64,000 bases of DNA from Pseudoclavibacter chungangensis (GTDB lineage: Bacteria > Actinomycetota > Actinomycetes > Actinomycetales > Microbacteriaceae): the NCBI RefSeq assembly GCF_013410545.1, contig NZ_JACCFV010000001.1, positions 3,596,001-3,660,000 on the forward strand, given 5' to 3'. The notes beneath the pieces are model-generated. The model was not told where the DNA came from and did not search any database. It saw nothing but the letters and a program-made list of their open reading frames with translations. Both the position numbers and the translations under genes were made by a program. Of the stretch, positions 47,890 to 56,803 are shown piece by piece. The stretch's first letter is position 1. Every line of letters starts with the position of its first letter.

Positions 47890-49761
47890 ATGTCACGTGC
47901 CGTTGGAATCGACCTCGGAACCACCAACTCCGTCGTCTCCGTCCTCGAGGGTGGCGAGCCGAAGGTCATCCCGAACGCCGAGGGCTTCCGGACCACCCCG
48001 TCCGTCGTCGCGTTCACGAAGGACGGCGAGGTGCTCGTCGGCGAGACCGCGAAGCGCCAGGCCGTCACGAACGTCGACCGCACCATCTCGTCCGTCAAGC
48101 GCCACATGGGCACCGACTGGACCATCGACATCGACGGCAAGAAGTACACGCCGCAGGAGATCTCGGCGCGCATCCTCGGCAAGCTCAAGCGCGACGCCGA
48201 GCAGTACCTCGGCGACAAGGTCACCGACGCCGTCATCACCGTCCCCGCCTACTTCAACGACGCCGAGCGTCAGGCGACGAAGGACGCCGGTGAGATCGCG
48301 GGCCTCAACGTGCTCCGCATCATCAACGAGCCGACCGCCGCCGCCCTCGCCTACGGCCTCGACAAGGGCAAGGAGGACGAGCTCATCCTCGTCTTCGACC
48401 TCGGTGGTGGAACGTTCGACGTCTCGCTCCTCGAGGTGGGCAAGGACGACGACTTCTCGACGATCCAGGTCCGCGCGACGGCCGGTGACAACCGACTCGG
48501 TGGTGACGACTGGGACGAGCGCATCGTCAAGTGGCTCATCGAGGAGTTCAAGAAGCAGACCGGCGTCGACGTCTCGAACGAGAAGATCGCGCTGCAGCGC
48601 CTCAAGGAGGCCGCCGAGCAGGCGAAGAAGGAGCTCTCCGGCTCGCTCAACGCGACCATCCAGCTCCCCTACCTCTCGATGACCGAGGACGGCCCCGCGA
48701 ACCTCGACGTCACGCTCTCGCGTGCGAAGTTCGAGGACCTCACGAAGGACCTGCTCGAGCGGCTGCGCAAGCCCTTCGAGGACGTCATCCGCGAGGCAGG
48801 CATCAACGTGTCGCAGATCTCGCACGTCGTGCTCGTCGGTGGCTCCACCCGCATGCCCGCCGTCTCGGAGCTCGTCAAGAAGCTCACGGGCGGCCAGGAG
48901 CCGAACAAGACGGTGAACCCGGACGAGGTCGTCGCCGTCGGTGCCGCGCTCCAGGCCGGTGTGCTGAAGGGCGAGCGCAAGGACGTCCTCCTCATCGACG
49001 TCACGCCCCTGAGCCTCGGTATCGAGACCAAGGGCGGCATCATGACGAAGCTCATCGAGCGCAACACCGCCATCCCGACGAAGCGCTCGGAGACCTTCAC
49101 GACGGCCGACGACAACCAGCCGTCCGTGCAGATCCAGGTGTTCCAGGGCGAGCGCGAGTTCACCCGCGACAACAAGAACCTCGGCACCTTCGAGCTCACG
49201 GGCATCGCTCCCGCGCCGCGCGGCGTGCCGCAGATCGAGGTCACCTTCGACATCGACGCGAACGGCATCGTCCACGTGTCCGCGAAGGACAAGGGCACGG
49301 GCGCCGAGCAGTCGATGACCATCACGGGCGGCTCGAGCCTCCCGAAGGACGACATCGACCGCATGGTGCGCGAGGCCGAGGAACACGCGGCCGAGGACAA
49401 GAAGCGTCGCGAGGCCGCCGAGGCACGCAACGTCGCCGAGAACACGGCCTACCAGGTCGAGAAGCTCCTCACGGACAACGACGAGAAGCTCCCCGCGGAC
49501 GTCAAGTCCGAGGTGCAGGCCGACGTGGACGCGCTCAAGACCGCGCTCGCCGGTGACGACGACGAGGCCGTGAAGTCGGCACTCGACAAGCTCAACGTGA
49601 GCCAGTCGAAGCTCGGCCAGGCGCTCTACGCCCAGGAGCAGGAGGCCGCCGCGCCGAGCGGTGCACCCGCGGGTGACCAGGGCACGACCGGAACGAGCCC
49701 GAACGACGACGACGACATCGTCGACGCCGAGATCGTGGACGACGAGGAAGACAAGAAGTAA
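47890..49761 (+). CDS. dnaK: Chaperone DnaK (Hsp70)
   Basis: 623 residues. The start [20 protein letters not shown], the ATPase segments [17 protein letters not shown] and [15 protein letters not shown], and the substrate-domain [14 protein letters not shown] are all present. The protein binds unfolded segments in an ATP cycle driven by DnaJ and GrpE. AAGGAG lies just before ATG 47890; the frame is open for 13 codons before it without support. It is first of four heat-shock genes. Confidence 0.98.
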   Translation: MSRAVGIDLGTTNSVVSVLEGGEPKVIPNAEGFRTTPSVVAFTKDGEVLVGETAKRQAVTNVDRTISSVKRHMGTDWTIDIDGKKYTPQEISARILGKLKRDAEQYLGDKVTDAVITVPAYFNDAERQATKDAGEIAGLNVLRIINEPTAAALAYGLDKGKEDELILVFDLGGGTFDVSLLEVGKDDDFSTIQVRATAGDNRLGGDDWDERIVKWLIEEFKKQTGVDVSNEKIALQRLKEAAEQAKKELSGSLNATIQLPYLSMTEDGPANLDVTLSRAKFEDLTKDLLERLRKPFEDVIREAGINVSQISHVVLVGGSTRMPAVSELVKKLTGGQEPNKTVNPDEVVAVGAALQAGVLKGERKDVLLIDVTPLSLGIETKGGIMTKLIERNTAIPTKRSETFTTADDNQPSVQIQVFQGEREFTRDNKNLGTFELTGIAPAPRGVPQIEVTFDIDANGIVHVSAKDKGTGAEQSMTITGGSSLPKDDIDRMVREAEEHAAEDKKRREAAEARNVAENTAYQVEKLLTDNDEKLPADVKSEVQADVDALKTALAGDDDEAVKSALDKLNVSQSKLGQALYAQEQEAAAPSGAPAGDQGTTGTSPNDDDDIVDAEIVDDEEDKK

Positions 49762-49763
49762 CG

Positions 49764-50414
49764 ATGACGACCGAGAACCCGAACGACCACGAGGAGCCGA
49801 TCTTCCGCGACAAGCGGCGCATCGACCCCGTCACCGGGAAGGTTCGGAGCGAGGCCGGGGCGGACGGATCCGCCCCGGCCGCGCCGGGTGCCGGTGACTC
49901 CGGCCAGTCGCTGAGCGACGAGGACCTCTCGAAGCTGCTCTCGGGTGAGGGCGCCGACGAGGCGCCCGCCGAGCAGGAGGCGCAGGCGGCCGATCGCCTC
50001 GCCGCCGAACGGCTCGCCGACCTGCAGCGCGTGACCGCCGAGTACGCGAACTACCGGCGGCGCACCGAGCAGGAGCGACTCGAGGCGAAGGACCGTACGA
50101 CGGCCGACGTGCTCCGTGCGATCCTGCCCGTCCTCGACGACCTCGACCGCGCCGAGAAGCACGGTGACCTCCCGACCGAGGGCCCGATCGCGGTCATCGC
50201 CGCGAAACTCCGTGGCGTCCTCGACAAGCAGGGCCTCGAAGCCTACGGCGAGAAGGGTGACACGTTCGACCCGAAGATCCACGAGGCGATCGCGCAACTG
50301 CCGAGCCCCGACGCCGACGGCGAGACCGTCGCCGACGTCGTCGAACGTGGCTACCGCGTGGGTGACCGCATCGTGCGCGTCGCCAAGGTCGCCGTCACCG
50401 TCCCCGCCTCGTAG
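49764..50414 (+). CDS. grpE: Nucleotide exchange factor GrpE
   Basis: 216 residues. A disordered acidic N-terminus is followed by a long helix (ERLADLQRVTAEYANYRRRTEQER) and the beta-domain motif PKIHEAIAQLPSPD with VVERGYRVGDRIVRVAKVAV. It exchanges ADP on DnaK. It starts two bases after the dnaK stop. A GC-rich hairpin follows it. Confidence 0.96.
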   Translation: MTTENPNDHEEPIFRDKRRIDPVTGKVRSEAGADGSAPAAPGAGDSGQSLSDEDLSKLLSGEGADEAPAEQEAQAADRLAAERLADLQRVTAEYANYRRRTEQERLEAKDRTTADVLRAILPVLDDLDRAEKHGDLPTEGPIAVIAAKLRGVLDKQGLEAYGEKGDTFDPKIHEAIAQLPSPDADGETVADVVERGYRVGDRIVRVAKVAVTVPAS

Positions 50415-50437
50415 CGGACCGGCCGACGTCGGCCGCA

Positions 50438-50475
50438 GGGGCCCGGGGAATCGTCTCGAACGGCCCCCGGGCCCC
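50438..50475 (+). terminator. Hairpin between grpE and dnaJ
   Basis: GGGGCCCGGGG and CCCCGGGCCCC form an 11-base perfect stem with a 16-base loop, in the 84-base gap. It may attenuate or process the operon transcript rather than end it, because dnaJ follows with its own ribosome site. Confidence 0.5.
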
Positions 50476-50498
50476 CGCTGTCTCAGAAAGGATCATCG

Positions 50499-51500
50499 AT
50501 GGCCAGTCAGGACTGGTTCGACAAGGACTTCTACGCGGTCCTCGACGTGCCGAAGGACGTCTCCGAACAGGACCTCAAGAAGCGTTACCGGAAGCTCGCG
50601 CGCGAGTTCCACCCCGACTCCCACCCCGGCGACCCCGCCGCGGAGGAGCGGTTCAAGGAGATCTCCGAGGCCTACTCGGTGCTCTCCGACCCCGCCGAGC
50701 GGGCCGAGTACGACCAGTTGCGGGCCATGGGCTCCGGCGCCCGGTTCACCCCGGGCGGTCAGGGCGGCGGGGGCGGCTTCGAGGACGTCTTCGGCGGCAT
50801 GTTCAACCAGGGCGGCGGCCGCCAGCAGCAGCAGTACTCGAACGCCGATTTCGAGGATCTTCTCGGGTCGATGTTCGGCGGCGGTGGCGGGGGCGGCTTC
50901 GGAGCGGGCTCGTTCCGGCAGCCGCAGCAGCCGCGTGGCCCGCAGAAGGGACGCGATCAGACGGCGTCGACGACGCTGGGCTTCGGCACGGCGTTCCGCG
51001 GCGACACCGTGACCCTGCAGACGGGCGAGGGCAAGACCATCACCGTGCGGATCCCCGCCGGTGTCGAGGACGGCCAGAAGATCCGCCTCAAGGGCAAGGG
51101 CGCACCGAGCACGTCGGGCGGCCCGAACGGTGACCTCATCCTGCAGGTCGCGGTGCGACCAGACCCCGTGTTCGGGCGGCAGGGGCGCAACGTGACGGTC
51201 GACGTACCGATCACGTTCCCCGAGGCCGCGCTCGGCGCCACGATCGAGGTGCCCACCGTCGACGGCGACCCAATCCGCGTCAAGGTGCCCAAGGGCACCT
51301 CGAGCGGCAAGACGCTGCGCGTCAAGGGGCGCGGCTTCTCCGGGAAGTCGGGCACGGGCGATCTGCTCGTGAAGCTCCAGGTCGCCGTCCCGTCACATCT
51401 CAACGACGAGCAGGAGAAGGCGCTCGACGCCTTCGTCGCCGCGAGCGGCCACGAGTCGCCTCGCGAGGACCTGCTGCGGCGCGCGCGTCAGACCGCGTGA
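50499..51500 (+). CDS. dnaJ: DnaJ-family co-chaperone lacking the zinc-finger domain
   Basis: 333 residues. The J domain has the HPD motif (REFHPDSHPGDP). A Gly/Phe-rich linker with runs of glycine is followed directly by the C-terminal substrate-binding domains (TITVRIPAGVEDGQKIRLKGKG, then DLLVKLQVAVPSHL). No CxxCxGxG repeats are present, so it is a class B (CbpA/DnaJ-B type) protein. It stimulates the ATPase of DnaK. AGAAAGGA lies upstream of ATG 50499. Confidence 0.93.
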   Translation: MASQDWFDKDFYAVLDVPKDVSEQDLKKRYRKLAREFHPDSHPGDPAAEERFKEISEAYSVLSDPAERAEYDQLRAMGSGARFTPGGQGGGGGFEDVFGGMFNQGGGRQQQQYSNADFEDLLGSMFGGGGGGGFGAGSFRQPQQPRGPQKGRDQTASTTLGFGTAFRGDTVTLQTGEGKTITVRIPAGVEDGQKIRLKGKGAPSTSGGPNGDLILQVAVRPDPVFGRQGRNVTVDVPITFPEAALGATIEVPTVDGDPIRVKVPKGTSSGKTLRVKGRGFSGKSGTGDLLVKLQVAVPSHLNDEQEKALDAFVAASGHESPREDLLRRARQTA

Positions 51501-51506
51501 CCGCGT

Positions 51507-51543
51507 GGGGGCGGTGTCCGGACGACGTCCGGGCGCGGCCCCC
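51507..51543 (+). terminator. Hairpin between dnaJ and hspR
   Basis: Outer stem GGGGGC/GCCCCC and inner stem CCGGAC-GAC-GTCCGG fill the 80-base gap. As with the grpE-dnaJ hairpin it may tune expression of the downstream gene. Confidence 0.5.
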
Positions 51544-51580
51544 GTTCCCCCTGTCCACTCACGAAGGAGGGTGAGACACC

Positions 51581-52111
51581 ATGGACGGACCCGTTCGACC
51601 GAGCGAGGACGACCCGATCTTCGCGATCGCCGTGGCGGCGCAACTGGCGGGCATGCACCCGCAGACCCTGCGGCAGTACGACCGCATGGGGCTCGTGTCC
51701 CCACAGCGGACGGCGGGCAGGGTGCGGCGCTACTCGCTCACCGACGTGCAGGCACTCCGCGAGATCGCGGAGCTCTCCGGCGACGGCGTGAGCCTCGAGG
51801 GCATCGCCCGCATCATGCTCCTGCGCGAGGAGAATCGCGAACTGCGCCACCGGGTGCGTGCGCTTGAATCGGAGCTCGCCGACGAACGACTCCGGCGTCA
51901 GGGACGACGCGTGTTCGCCGCGGGACAGGCCGGCGAGGTCGTCACGATCATGGCCGGCCGCCGCAGCGGCCGCAGGACGGGCGTCGTCGTCTGGCGACCG
52001 CAGCGACGCGGTGACCGCGGCGAGGAACGCACGGCCGCGACGCCCGCCGACGGATCGCAGGCACCGGAACCGAGCGCCGTGGTGGCGTTCGAGGCCGTCG
52101 ACGAGCACTGA
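51581..52111 (+). CDS. hspR: Heat-shock repressor HspR (MerR family)
   Basis: 176 residues. The N-terminal winged helix has the HspR signature AAQLAGMHPQTLRQYDRMGLVSPQRTAGRVRRYS; a coiled-coil follows (LREENRELRHRVRALESEL) and then a disordered tail. HspR binds HAIR sequences such as those before dnaK and uses DnaK as co-repressor in relatives. GAAGGAGG lies before ATG 51581. The stop codon is inside the terminator stem. Confidence 0.95.
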   Translation: MDGPVRPSEDDPIFAIAVAAQLAGMHPQTLRQYDRMGLVSPQRTAGRVRRYSLTDVQALREIAELSGDGVSLEGIARIMLLREENRELRHRVRALESELADERLRRQGRRVFAAGQAGEVVTIMAGRRSGRRTGVVVWRPQRRGDRGEERTAATPADGSQAPEPSAVVAFEAVDEH

Positions 52112-52140
52112 GCGGCACCGCGCCGCGCGCGGTGCCGCTC
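52110..52140. terminator. Terminator at the end of the heat-shock operon
   Basis: GAGCGGCACCGCGC-CGC-GCGCGGTGCCGCTC: a perfect 14-base stem with a three-base loop that includes the last two bases of the hspR stop, and is shared with the converging gene. Confidence 0.75.
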
Positions 52141-52147
52141 GTCGCGA

Positions 52148-53194
52148 TCAGCCGCGTGCCCCGAACTCGCGGAGCGTCGTCGCGACGGATCCGCCGTCGG
52201 CCTCGACGACACGGGCGAACTGCGCGACGTCGGCGCCGAACGCCGCGGGCGTCGCCCAGGCGTTGCCGTCGGGACCAGCCGGCCACCGCAGGACGGTGTC
52301 CGCGCCGTGGGCGAGCGAGGCGAGCCGTGTGGCCGCCTCGAGCTCGCCACCCAGGACGACCGCGAGAGGCAGCGCCGCCCACGCCGCCGCGACGGCCCTG
52401 GGACCGTCGGCGGTGGGCTCCGCGCGTGCCACGTCGGCCGCCCGTCGCTCGTCGATCGCGGCGGCGACCGCCGCCCCACGAGCCGTGAGCCGGACGGGCG
52501 GGACGCGCACGAGCGGGAGCAGGGCACCGGCCGCCGTCGCGAGCGCGATGAGCAGCCACGGCAGCAGGAACATCCACGGCGCCGCCGTGCTCCCGAGCGA
52601 GAGGGACGCGGCGAACGCCGCGAGCGCGCTCACGACGGCGACGAGTGCGCTCGCGGTCACGACGCCCGCGATCACGGTCCGCCGCCAGCGGGCGCGAGGT
52701 GCCGCGAGGCCACGCACGAGCAGACTGCTGCGAACACTCGCGTCGACCGCCGTCCGCAGACGGCGGTGGAAGCTCGAACGACGCGGGAGCAGCACACGCT
52801 CACCCGTCCGCGCGGCGGGCAGCGCGAGCGATTCGATCACCTCGAGCGTCGTCGGTGCGGTGACGAGCTCGGGATCCGTGAGCTCGAGGGTCCACGAGCG
52901 CCGCATGCCCGCGTCCGCGTTGCCGCTCTCAGCCGCCTCGGCGGGACGGATACGTGCCGCACCGCTCGCGACGAGCCCCACGAGCTCGGCTGCGAAGCCG
53001 CGGCGCCCCCGCGGATGTAGCGTCGCCGCCTCGGCCGGCGTGAGCGCGTCGACGAGCGCACGCTCGTCATCGCTCGGCTCCGCCTCCGTGACCGCCCGCC
53101 GCCGTCGCGCGAGGTCGACCGCGGCGACACCGAGCGCGCCGAGTGCGATCACGGTCGCGAGTACGGCGATCGACAGCAGCGTGAGGACGAGCAT
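52148..53194 (-). CDS. Membrane protein resembling the C-terminal half of DUF2207 proteins
   Basis: 348 residues. One N-terminal helix, a soluble segment with ALTPAEAATLHPRGRRGFAAELVGLVASGA (seen in DUF2207 proteins as a winged-helix-like element), then two helices (VIAGVVTASALVAVVSALAAF, WMFLLPWLLIALATAAGALLP) and a cytoplasmic domain. The large outer domain normally preceding this in DUF2207 proteins is absent. Function unknown. Confidence 0.65.
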   Translation of the reverse strand: MLVLTLLSIAVLATVIALGALGVAAVDLARRRRAVTEAEPSDDERALVDALTPAEAATLHPRGRRGFAAELVGLVASGAARIRPAEAAESGNADAGMRRSWTLELTDPELVTAPTTLEVIESLALPAARTGERVLLPRRSSFHRRLRTAVDASVRSSLLVRGLAAPRARWRRTVIAGVVTASALVAVVSALAAFAASLSLGSTAAPWMFLLPWLLIALATAAGALLPLVRVPPVRLTARGAAVAAAIDERRAADVARAEPTADGPRAVAAAWAALPLAVVLGGELEAATRLASLAHGADTVLRWPAGPDGNAWATPAAFGADVAQFARVVEADGGSVATTLREFGARG

Positions 53195-53243
53195 GTTGGC
53201 ACGCTACCGTCGACTCGCGTCCCTGCGGCGTGTGGGAATCGGA

Positions 53244-54002
53244 TCAGCCGCCGCAGTCGTGCAGGACGCGCGTCATCGCGTCGCGTTCGGCCGCGGTGAC
53301 CCACAGCTCGTAGCTCGCCTTGACCGCGATCTGCCGCGCGACGTAGACGCAGTGGTACGACTCGCTCGGCGGGAGCCACTGCGAGGCGTCCTGCGACATC
53401 TTCTCGTCGTTGACCCAGTCGAGCGTGGGCTGGAGGTTCAGGGGATCGTTCGCGAGCGCCACGCGCTCGTCGAACGACAGATCCTGCGCTCCCGTGCGCC
53501 ACGAGTTGTAGAGCGCGACGACGTGGTCGATCTGGACGTCGTCGCTCGTCCCGGGGCCGCGCACGAACTCGACGGTCTCGCCGGAGTACGGGTCGTGGAA
53601 CGAGCCGCGCTCGACCCGGCACCCGTCGCCGAGCAGGGCGACATCCGTCAGTTCGCGCGCGAGTGCGTCGTTCCGCGCATCGCAGCCGTTCCCGTCGGGA
53701 TCCCCCCACCCGTCACCGAACGAGCGGGCCCGATCGAAGGGCCCGTCCCACTCCGTCCGCGGTGCGACCTCGATCGATTCGAGCACCGCGAGCGCGTTCG
53801 CCGCGATCTCGGCGTTCGCCGCCGCGGTCGGCGCGGGAGCGTCCCCCTGCTCGGTCAGCTGCTGGGCGAGGGAGGTGCGTTCCGCGTCCCCGCCCGATGC
53901 CACCGTGCCGCAGGCCACGAGAGCGAACGGCGCCGTCACGGCGACGCCCGCGGCCACGGCGACGGTGACGAGGCGCCGGACGGCTCGGGTGGGGACACGC
54001 AC
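53244..54002 (-). CDS. Secreted HNH (DUF1524-type) nuclease lipoprotein
   Basis: 252 residues from GTG 54002 with GAGGAG upstream. A signal peptide with LVAC places the lipidated Cys at residue 31. The domain has DGNGCDARNDALARELTDV, DDVQIDHVVALYNSW with the catalytic His, and DPLNLQPT, as in the C-terminal nuclease domain of GmrSD enzymes and extracellular actinobacterial HNH proteins. It probably cuts DNA outside the cell or takes part in nutrient use; a restriction role is unlikely for a lipoprotein. Confidence 0.85.
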   Translation of the reverse strand: MRVPTRAVRRLVTVAVAAGVAVTAPFALVACGTVASGGDAERTSLAQQLTEQGDAPAPTAAANAEIAANALAVLESIEVAPRTEWDGPFDRARSFGDGWGDPDGNGCDARNDALARELTDVALLGDGCRVERGSFHDPYSGETVEFVRGPGTSDDVQIDHVVALYNSWRTGAQDLSFDERVALANDPLNLQPTLDWVNDEKMSQDASQWLPPSESYHCVYVARQIAVKASYELWVTAAERDAMTRVLHDCGG

Positions 54003-54122
54003 GGTCGGCTCCTCGGGCTGTGGGCTGGACTGCGAGACTCGGACGGCGACCAGGTTGCCACACGGCCGGGTCGTCGGCACGACGACACGTTGCCGAACGG
54101 AGCGAGGAACGTCGGAGGAGAC

Positions 54123-54869
54123 ATGGGCCAGGACACGACGAACGCCGGAGACGGGGACGCCCGCGCGCACGAGCGCGGCACGCGGCCGATCGCGCTCGTC
54201 ACGGGGGCGACGCGGGGAATCGGTCTCGCGGTCGCTCGCGAACTCGGACGGACCCACCGCGTGCTCGTGGGCGGCCGCGACGCGTCCGCGACCGCGGCGC
54301 TCGCGGCGGAACTCGGCGATGCCGAGCCGTTCACCGCCGATCTGGCCGACGAGGTCGAGCTCGAGCGGGCGGTGCACGAGGCGGGGCTCGACCGGCTCGA
54401 CGTGCTCGTGCACTCGGCGGGACTCCTCGGGCCGAGGCGTCCCGTCGCCGAGCTCACGCGATCCGAGTTCCGCGAGGTGTTCGAACTCAACGTGGTCGCG
54501 GTCGCCGACCTCACCGCCCGGCTGATCGTGCCGCTGCGTGCGGCGCGGGGCCTCGTGGTCGTCGTGAACAGCGGGTCGGGCCTCACGTCCGGTGCGGGGC
54601 AGGGCGTGTACGCCCCGTCGAAGTTCGCGGCGCGCGCCCTCGCCGACGCCCTGCGCGAGGAGGAACGTCCGAACGGGGTCCGGGTCACGTCGGTGCACCC
54701 CGGGCGCGTCGACACCGACATGCAGCACGAACTGCGCGCCGCGGAGGGCGGCGCCTACGAACCGTGGCGGTACCTCGATCCCGTCGCGGTCGCGGACACG
54801 GTACGTCTCGCCGTCTCGCTGCCGGCGGGCGCGGTCGTCGAGTCGCTCTCGGTGCGTCCGCTCGAATGA
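54123..54869 (+). CDS. Short-chain dehydrogenase/reductase
   Basis: 248 residues. The cofactor motif TGATRGIG follows a 20-residue charged leader. The catalytic Ser is in NSGSGLTSG and the Tyr-Lys pair in YAPSKFA. The substrate is unknown. ATG 54123 has GGAGGAG upstream. It lies between the divergent nuclease lipoprotein and the subtilase. Confidence 0.9.
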   Translation: MGQDTTNAGDGDARAHERGTRPIALVTGATRGIGLAVARELGRTHRVLVGGRDASATAALAAELGDAEPFTADLADEVELERAVHEAGLDRLDVLVHSAGLLGPRRPVAELTRSEFREVFELNVVAVADLTARLIVPLRAARGLVVVVNSGSGLTSGAGQGVYAPSKFAARALADALREEERPNGVRVTSVHPGRVDTDMQHELRAAEGGAYEPWRYLDPVAVADTVRLAVSLPAGAVVESLSVRPLE

Positions 54870-54978
54870 GGGCGTGCCGTTCCACGGGACGACGTGCGCG
54901 CCGCCGGCTCGTGAGAGTCTTGCCTGGTGCCACGCCGTCCCGCGGCCGTGCACGCGGGAGAGGAAGAGGAAGCGGTCG

Positions 54979-56757
54979 ATGAGCTGGAACAGTCGGACCG
55001 GCGCGGGGACGCGCCCCCGTGGGTACGCGGTCGCCGCGACCCTCGCCACCGTGATCGCGCTGCCGCTGGGAGCGGGCGTCGCCACGGGCGCGACACCCGA
55101 GCCCGACCCCTACGCGTCCGTGCAGGACGGCACCTGGTACTTCGACAAGTTCGGCATCGGGTCGATCCATGCGGAGGGCATCACGGGCGCCGGCATCACC
55201 GTCGCCGTGCTCGACACGCCGATCAATCCCGATGTCCCCGATCTTCGGGGCACCGACCTCGAACCCCGCACCGAACACGTGTGCCCCAACGGGTACGACG
55301 GCATCTCCGACGAGGAGGAGGCCGGGCACGGGACGAGCATGACGTCCGTCATCATCGGCAACGACGCCGGGGTCGGCGATCTCCGTGGGATCCCCGGCGT
55401 CGCACCAGACGCGAAGGTGCTGCACTACGCCGTCCTGTCCGACCCGAACCTCACGGGGTGCGACATCACGCTCGCGGACTCCGTGCAGGACGCCGTGGAC
55501 AACGGCGCCCGCATCATCTCGATGTCGCTCGGATGGGGCGACACGGACGACGTCGAGGAGGCGGTTCTCATCGCCCACCGGGCGGGAGCGATCGTCGACA
55601 TCGCGGTGCAGAACGAGGACGGCGACGATCTCGACGACACGTCCGGCGCGAACGGCGTCGTCGCGATCGAGAACATGACGGCCTCGGGCGGATCCGACGG
55701 CCGGGAGGTGCACTCGGACCGTCTCACGGGTGTCGCACCCGGCGTCAACATCCGCGGGCCGGCCTACGGCGACGGCTCGTGGGACGCGTATCACCTCGGG
55801 GTGGGGTCCTCGCCCGCGACCGCGTGGGTGAGCGGCGTGCTCGCGCTCACGATGCAGCGGTGGCCCGAGGCGACGAGCAACCAGATCATCCAGTCGCTCA
55901 TCCGCAACACGACGAACGACTGGCCCGAGCTCTCGCGCACCGACCTCGAGGGGTTCGGTCTGTTCTCGCCGCAGAATCTGATGCTCTGGGACCCGACCCG
56001 GTACCCCGACGTGAACCCGCTGCTGACGGACCGCAACGACGCCTTCCCGTCGTGGCAGGACGTCATGGGGAGCACGCCCTTCGTCGATCCCGGGTTCACC
56101 GAGGCGGGGGTCGGGTTCGGAACCTCCATCCCGTCCGCCGTGCCCACCAAGGTGCCGCCGTCGTTCTGGGTGACGGCACCGGGGATCCGGACCATCATCG
56201 GCATCGTCCTGCTCGTGCTCCTCGCTGTCGCCGTCGTGTTGTTCGTCGTGCGCGTGCGCTCCGGGCGACCGGTGCCGCTGCTCGAACGGCGAGGCGGCAG
56301 CCAGGGCGCGGTCGCCGGCGCTCCGGTGGGCGCGACGCCGTTCCCGGCGCCGCAGTTCGCGGGCACCGGGCCGCCGCAGAGCGGCGCGGCGGGGCCGTTC
56401 GGGGCCCCGGTGCCGTTCGGTGCGCCCACGGCGGCGCCGAGTGGCACGGCGTTCGCGGATGCGGCGCCCGTCGGGAGCGCGTTCGGACAGGGCGACGCCG
56501 GGCGATCCGACATCCCGCAGATGCCGTTCGCGTCGCCCGGCGGATCGGCGCCCGCAGGGGCATCGGACGCGTTCGTCGCCGGGACCCCGGCGACCGGCGG
56601 CGTCGTCCCGGCCGGCGACGCCCTCCCGAGCATGCCCGCGGGCACGCTCGGGCCGGTCACGACGGGGCCGAGCGGAACACCGACACCTCCCGCGCGTCCG
56701 GACTGGGTCCGGGGGACGAGCGACGGTCCGGGCCCGGCGAACGCCGACCGATCGTGA
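54979..56757 (+). CDS. Subtilisin-like serine protease (mycosin-like) with membrane anchor and tail
   Basis: 592 residues. A signal peptide (VAATLATVIALPLGAGVATGA) is followed by an S8 domain with Asp79 (VAVLDTPIN), His117 (GHGTSMTSV) and Ser278 (VGSSPATAWVSG). A membrane helix (TIIGIVLLVLLAVAVVLFVVRV) is near residue 400, followed by a 170-residue Pro/Gly/Ala-rich cytoplasmic tail. The layout matches mycosins of type VII secretion, but no secretion genes are nearby in this window. ATG 54979 follows GAGGAAGAGGAAG. Confidence 0.85.
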   Translation: MSWNSRTGAGTRPRGYAVAATLATVIALPLGAGVATGATPEPDPYASVQDGTWYFDKFGIGSIHAEGITGAGITVAVLDTPINPDVPDLRGTDLEPRTEHVCPNGYDGISDEEEAGHGTSMTSVIIGNDAGVGDLRGIPGVAPDAKVLHYAVLSDPNLTGCDITLADSVQDAVDNGARIISMSLGWGDTDDVEEAVLIAHRAGAIVDIAVQNEDGDDLDDTSGANGVVAIENMTASGGSDGREVHSDRLTGVAPGVNIRGPAYGDGSWDAYHLGVGSSPATAWVSGVLALTMQRWPEATSNQIIQSLIRNTTNDWPELSRTDLEGFGLFSPQNLMLWDPTRYPDVNPLLTDRNDAFPSWQDVMGSTPFVDPGFTEAGVGFGTSIPSAVPTKVPPSFWVTAPGIRTIIGIVLLVLLAVAVVLFVVRVRSGRPVPLLERRGGSQGAVAGAPVGATPFPAPQFAGTGPPQSGAAGPFGAPVPFGAPTAAPSGTAFADAAPVGSAFGQGDAGRSDIPQMPFASPGGSAPAGASDAFVAGTPATGGVVPAGDALPSMPAGTLGPVTTGPSGTPTPPARPDWVRGTSDGPGPANADRS

Positions 56758-56803
56758 GCTCGGGACGCGGCGCGTTCGCCCCGGCGTCCCCGCGGACGAA
56801 CGC

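Noticed and set aside
51858..54869. A 1003-codon plus-strand frame covering hspR's end and opposite two minus-strand genes, ending with the SDR
   Set aside because: Only its last 249 codons (from 54123) encode a recognisable protein with a ribosome site; the rest is a shadow.
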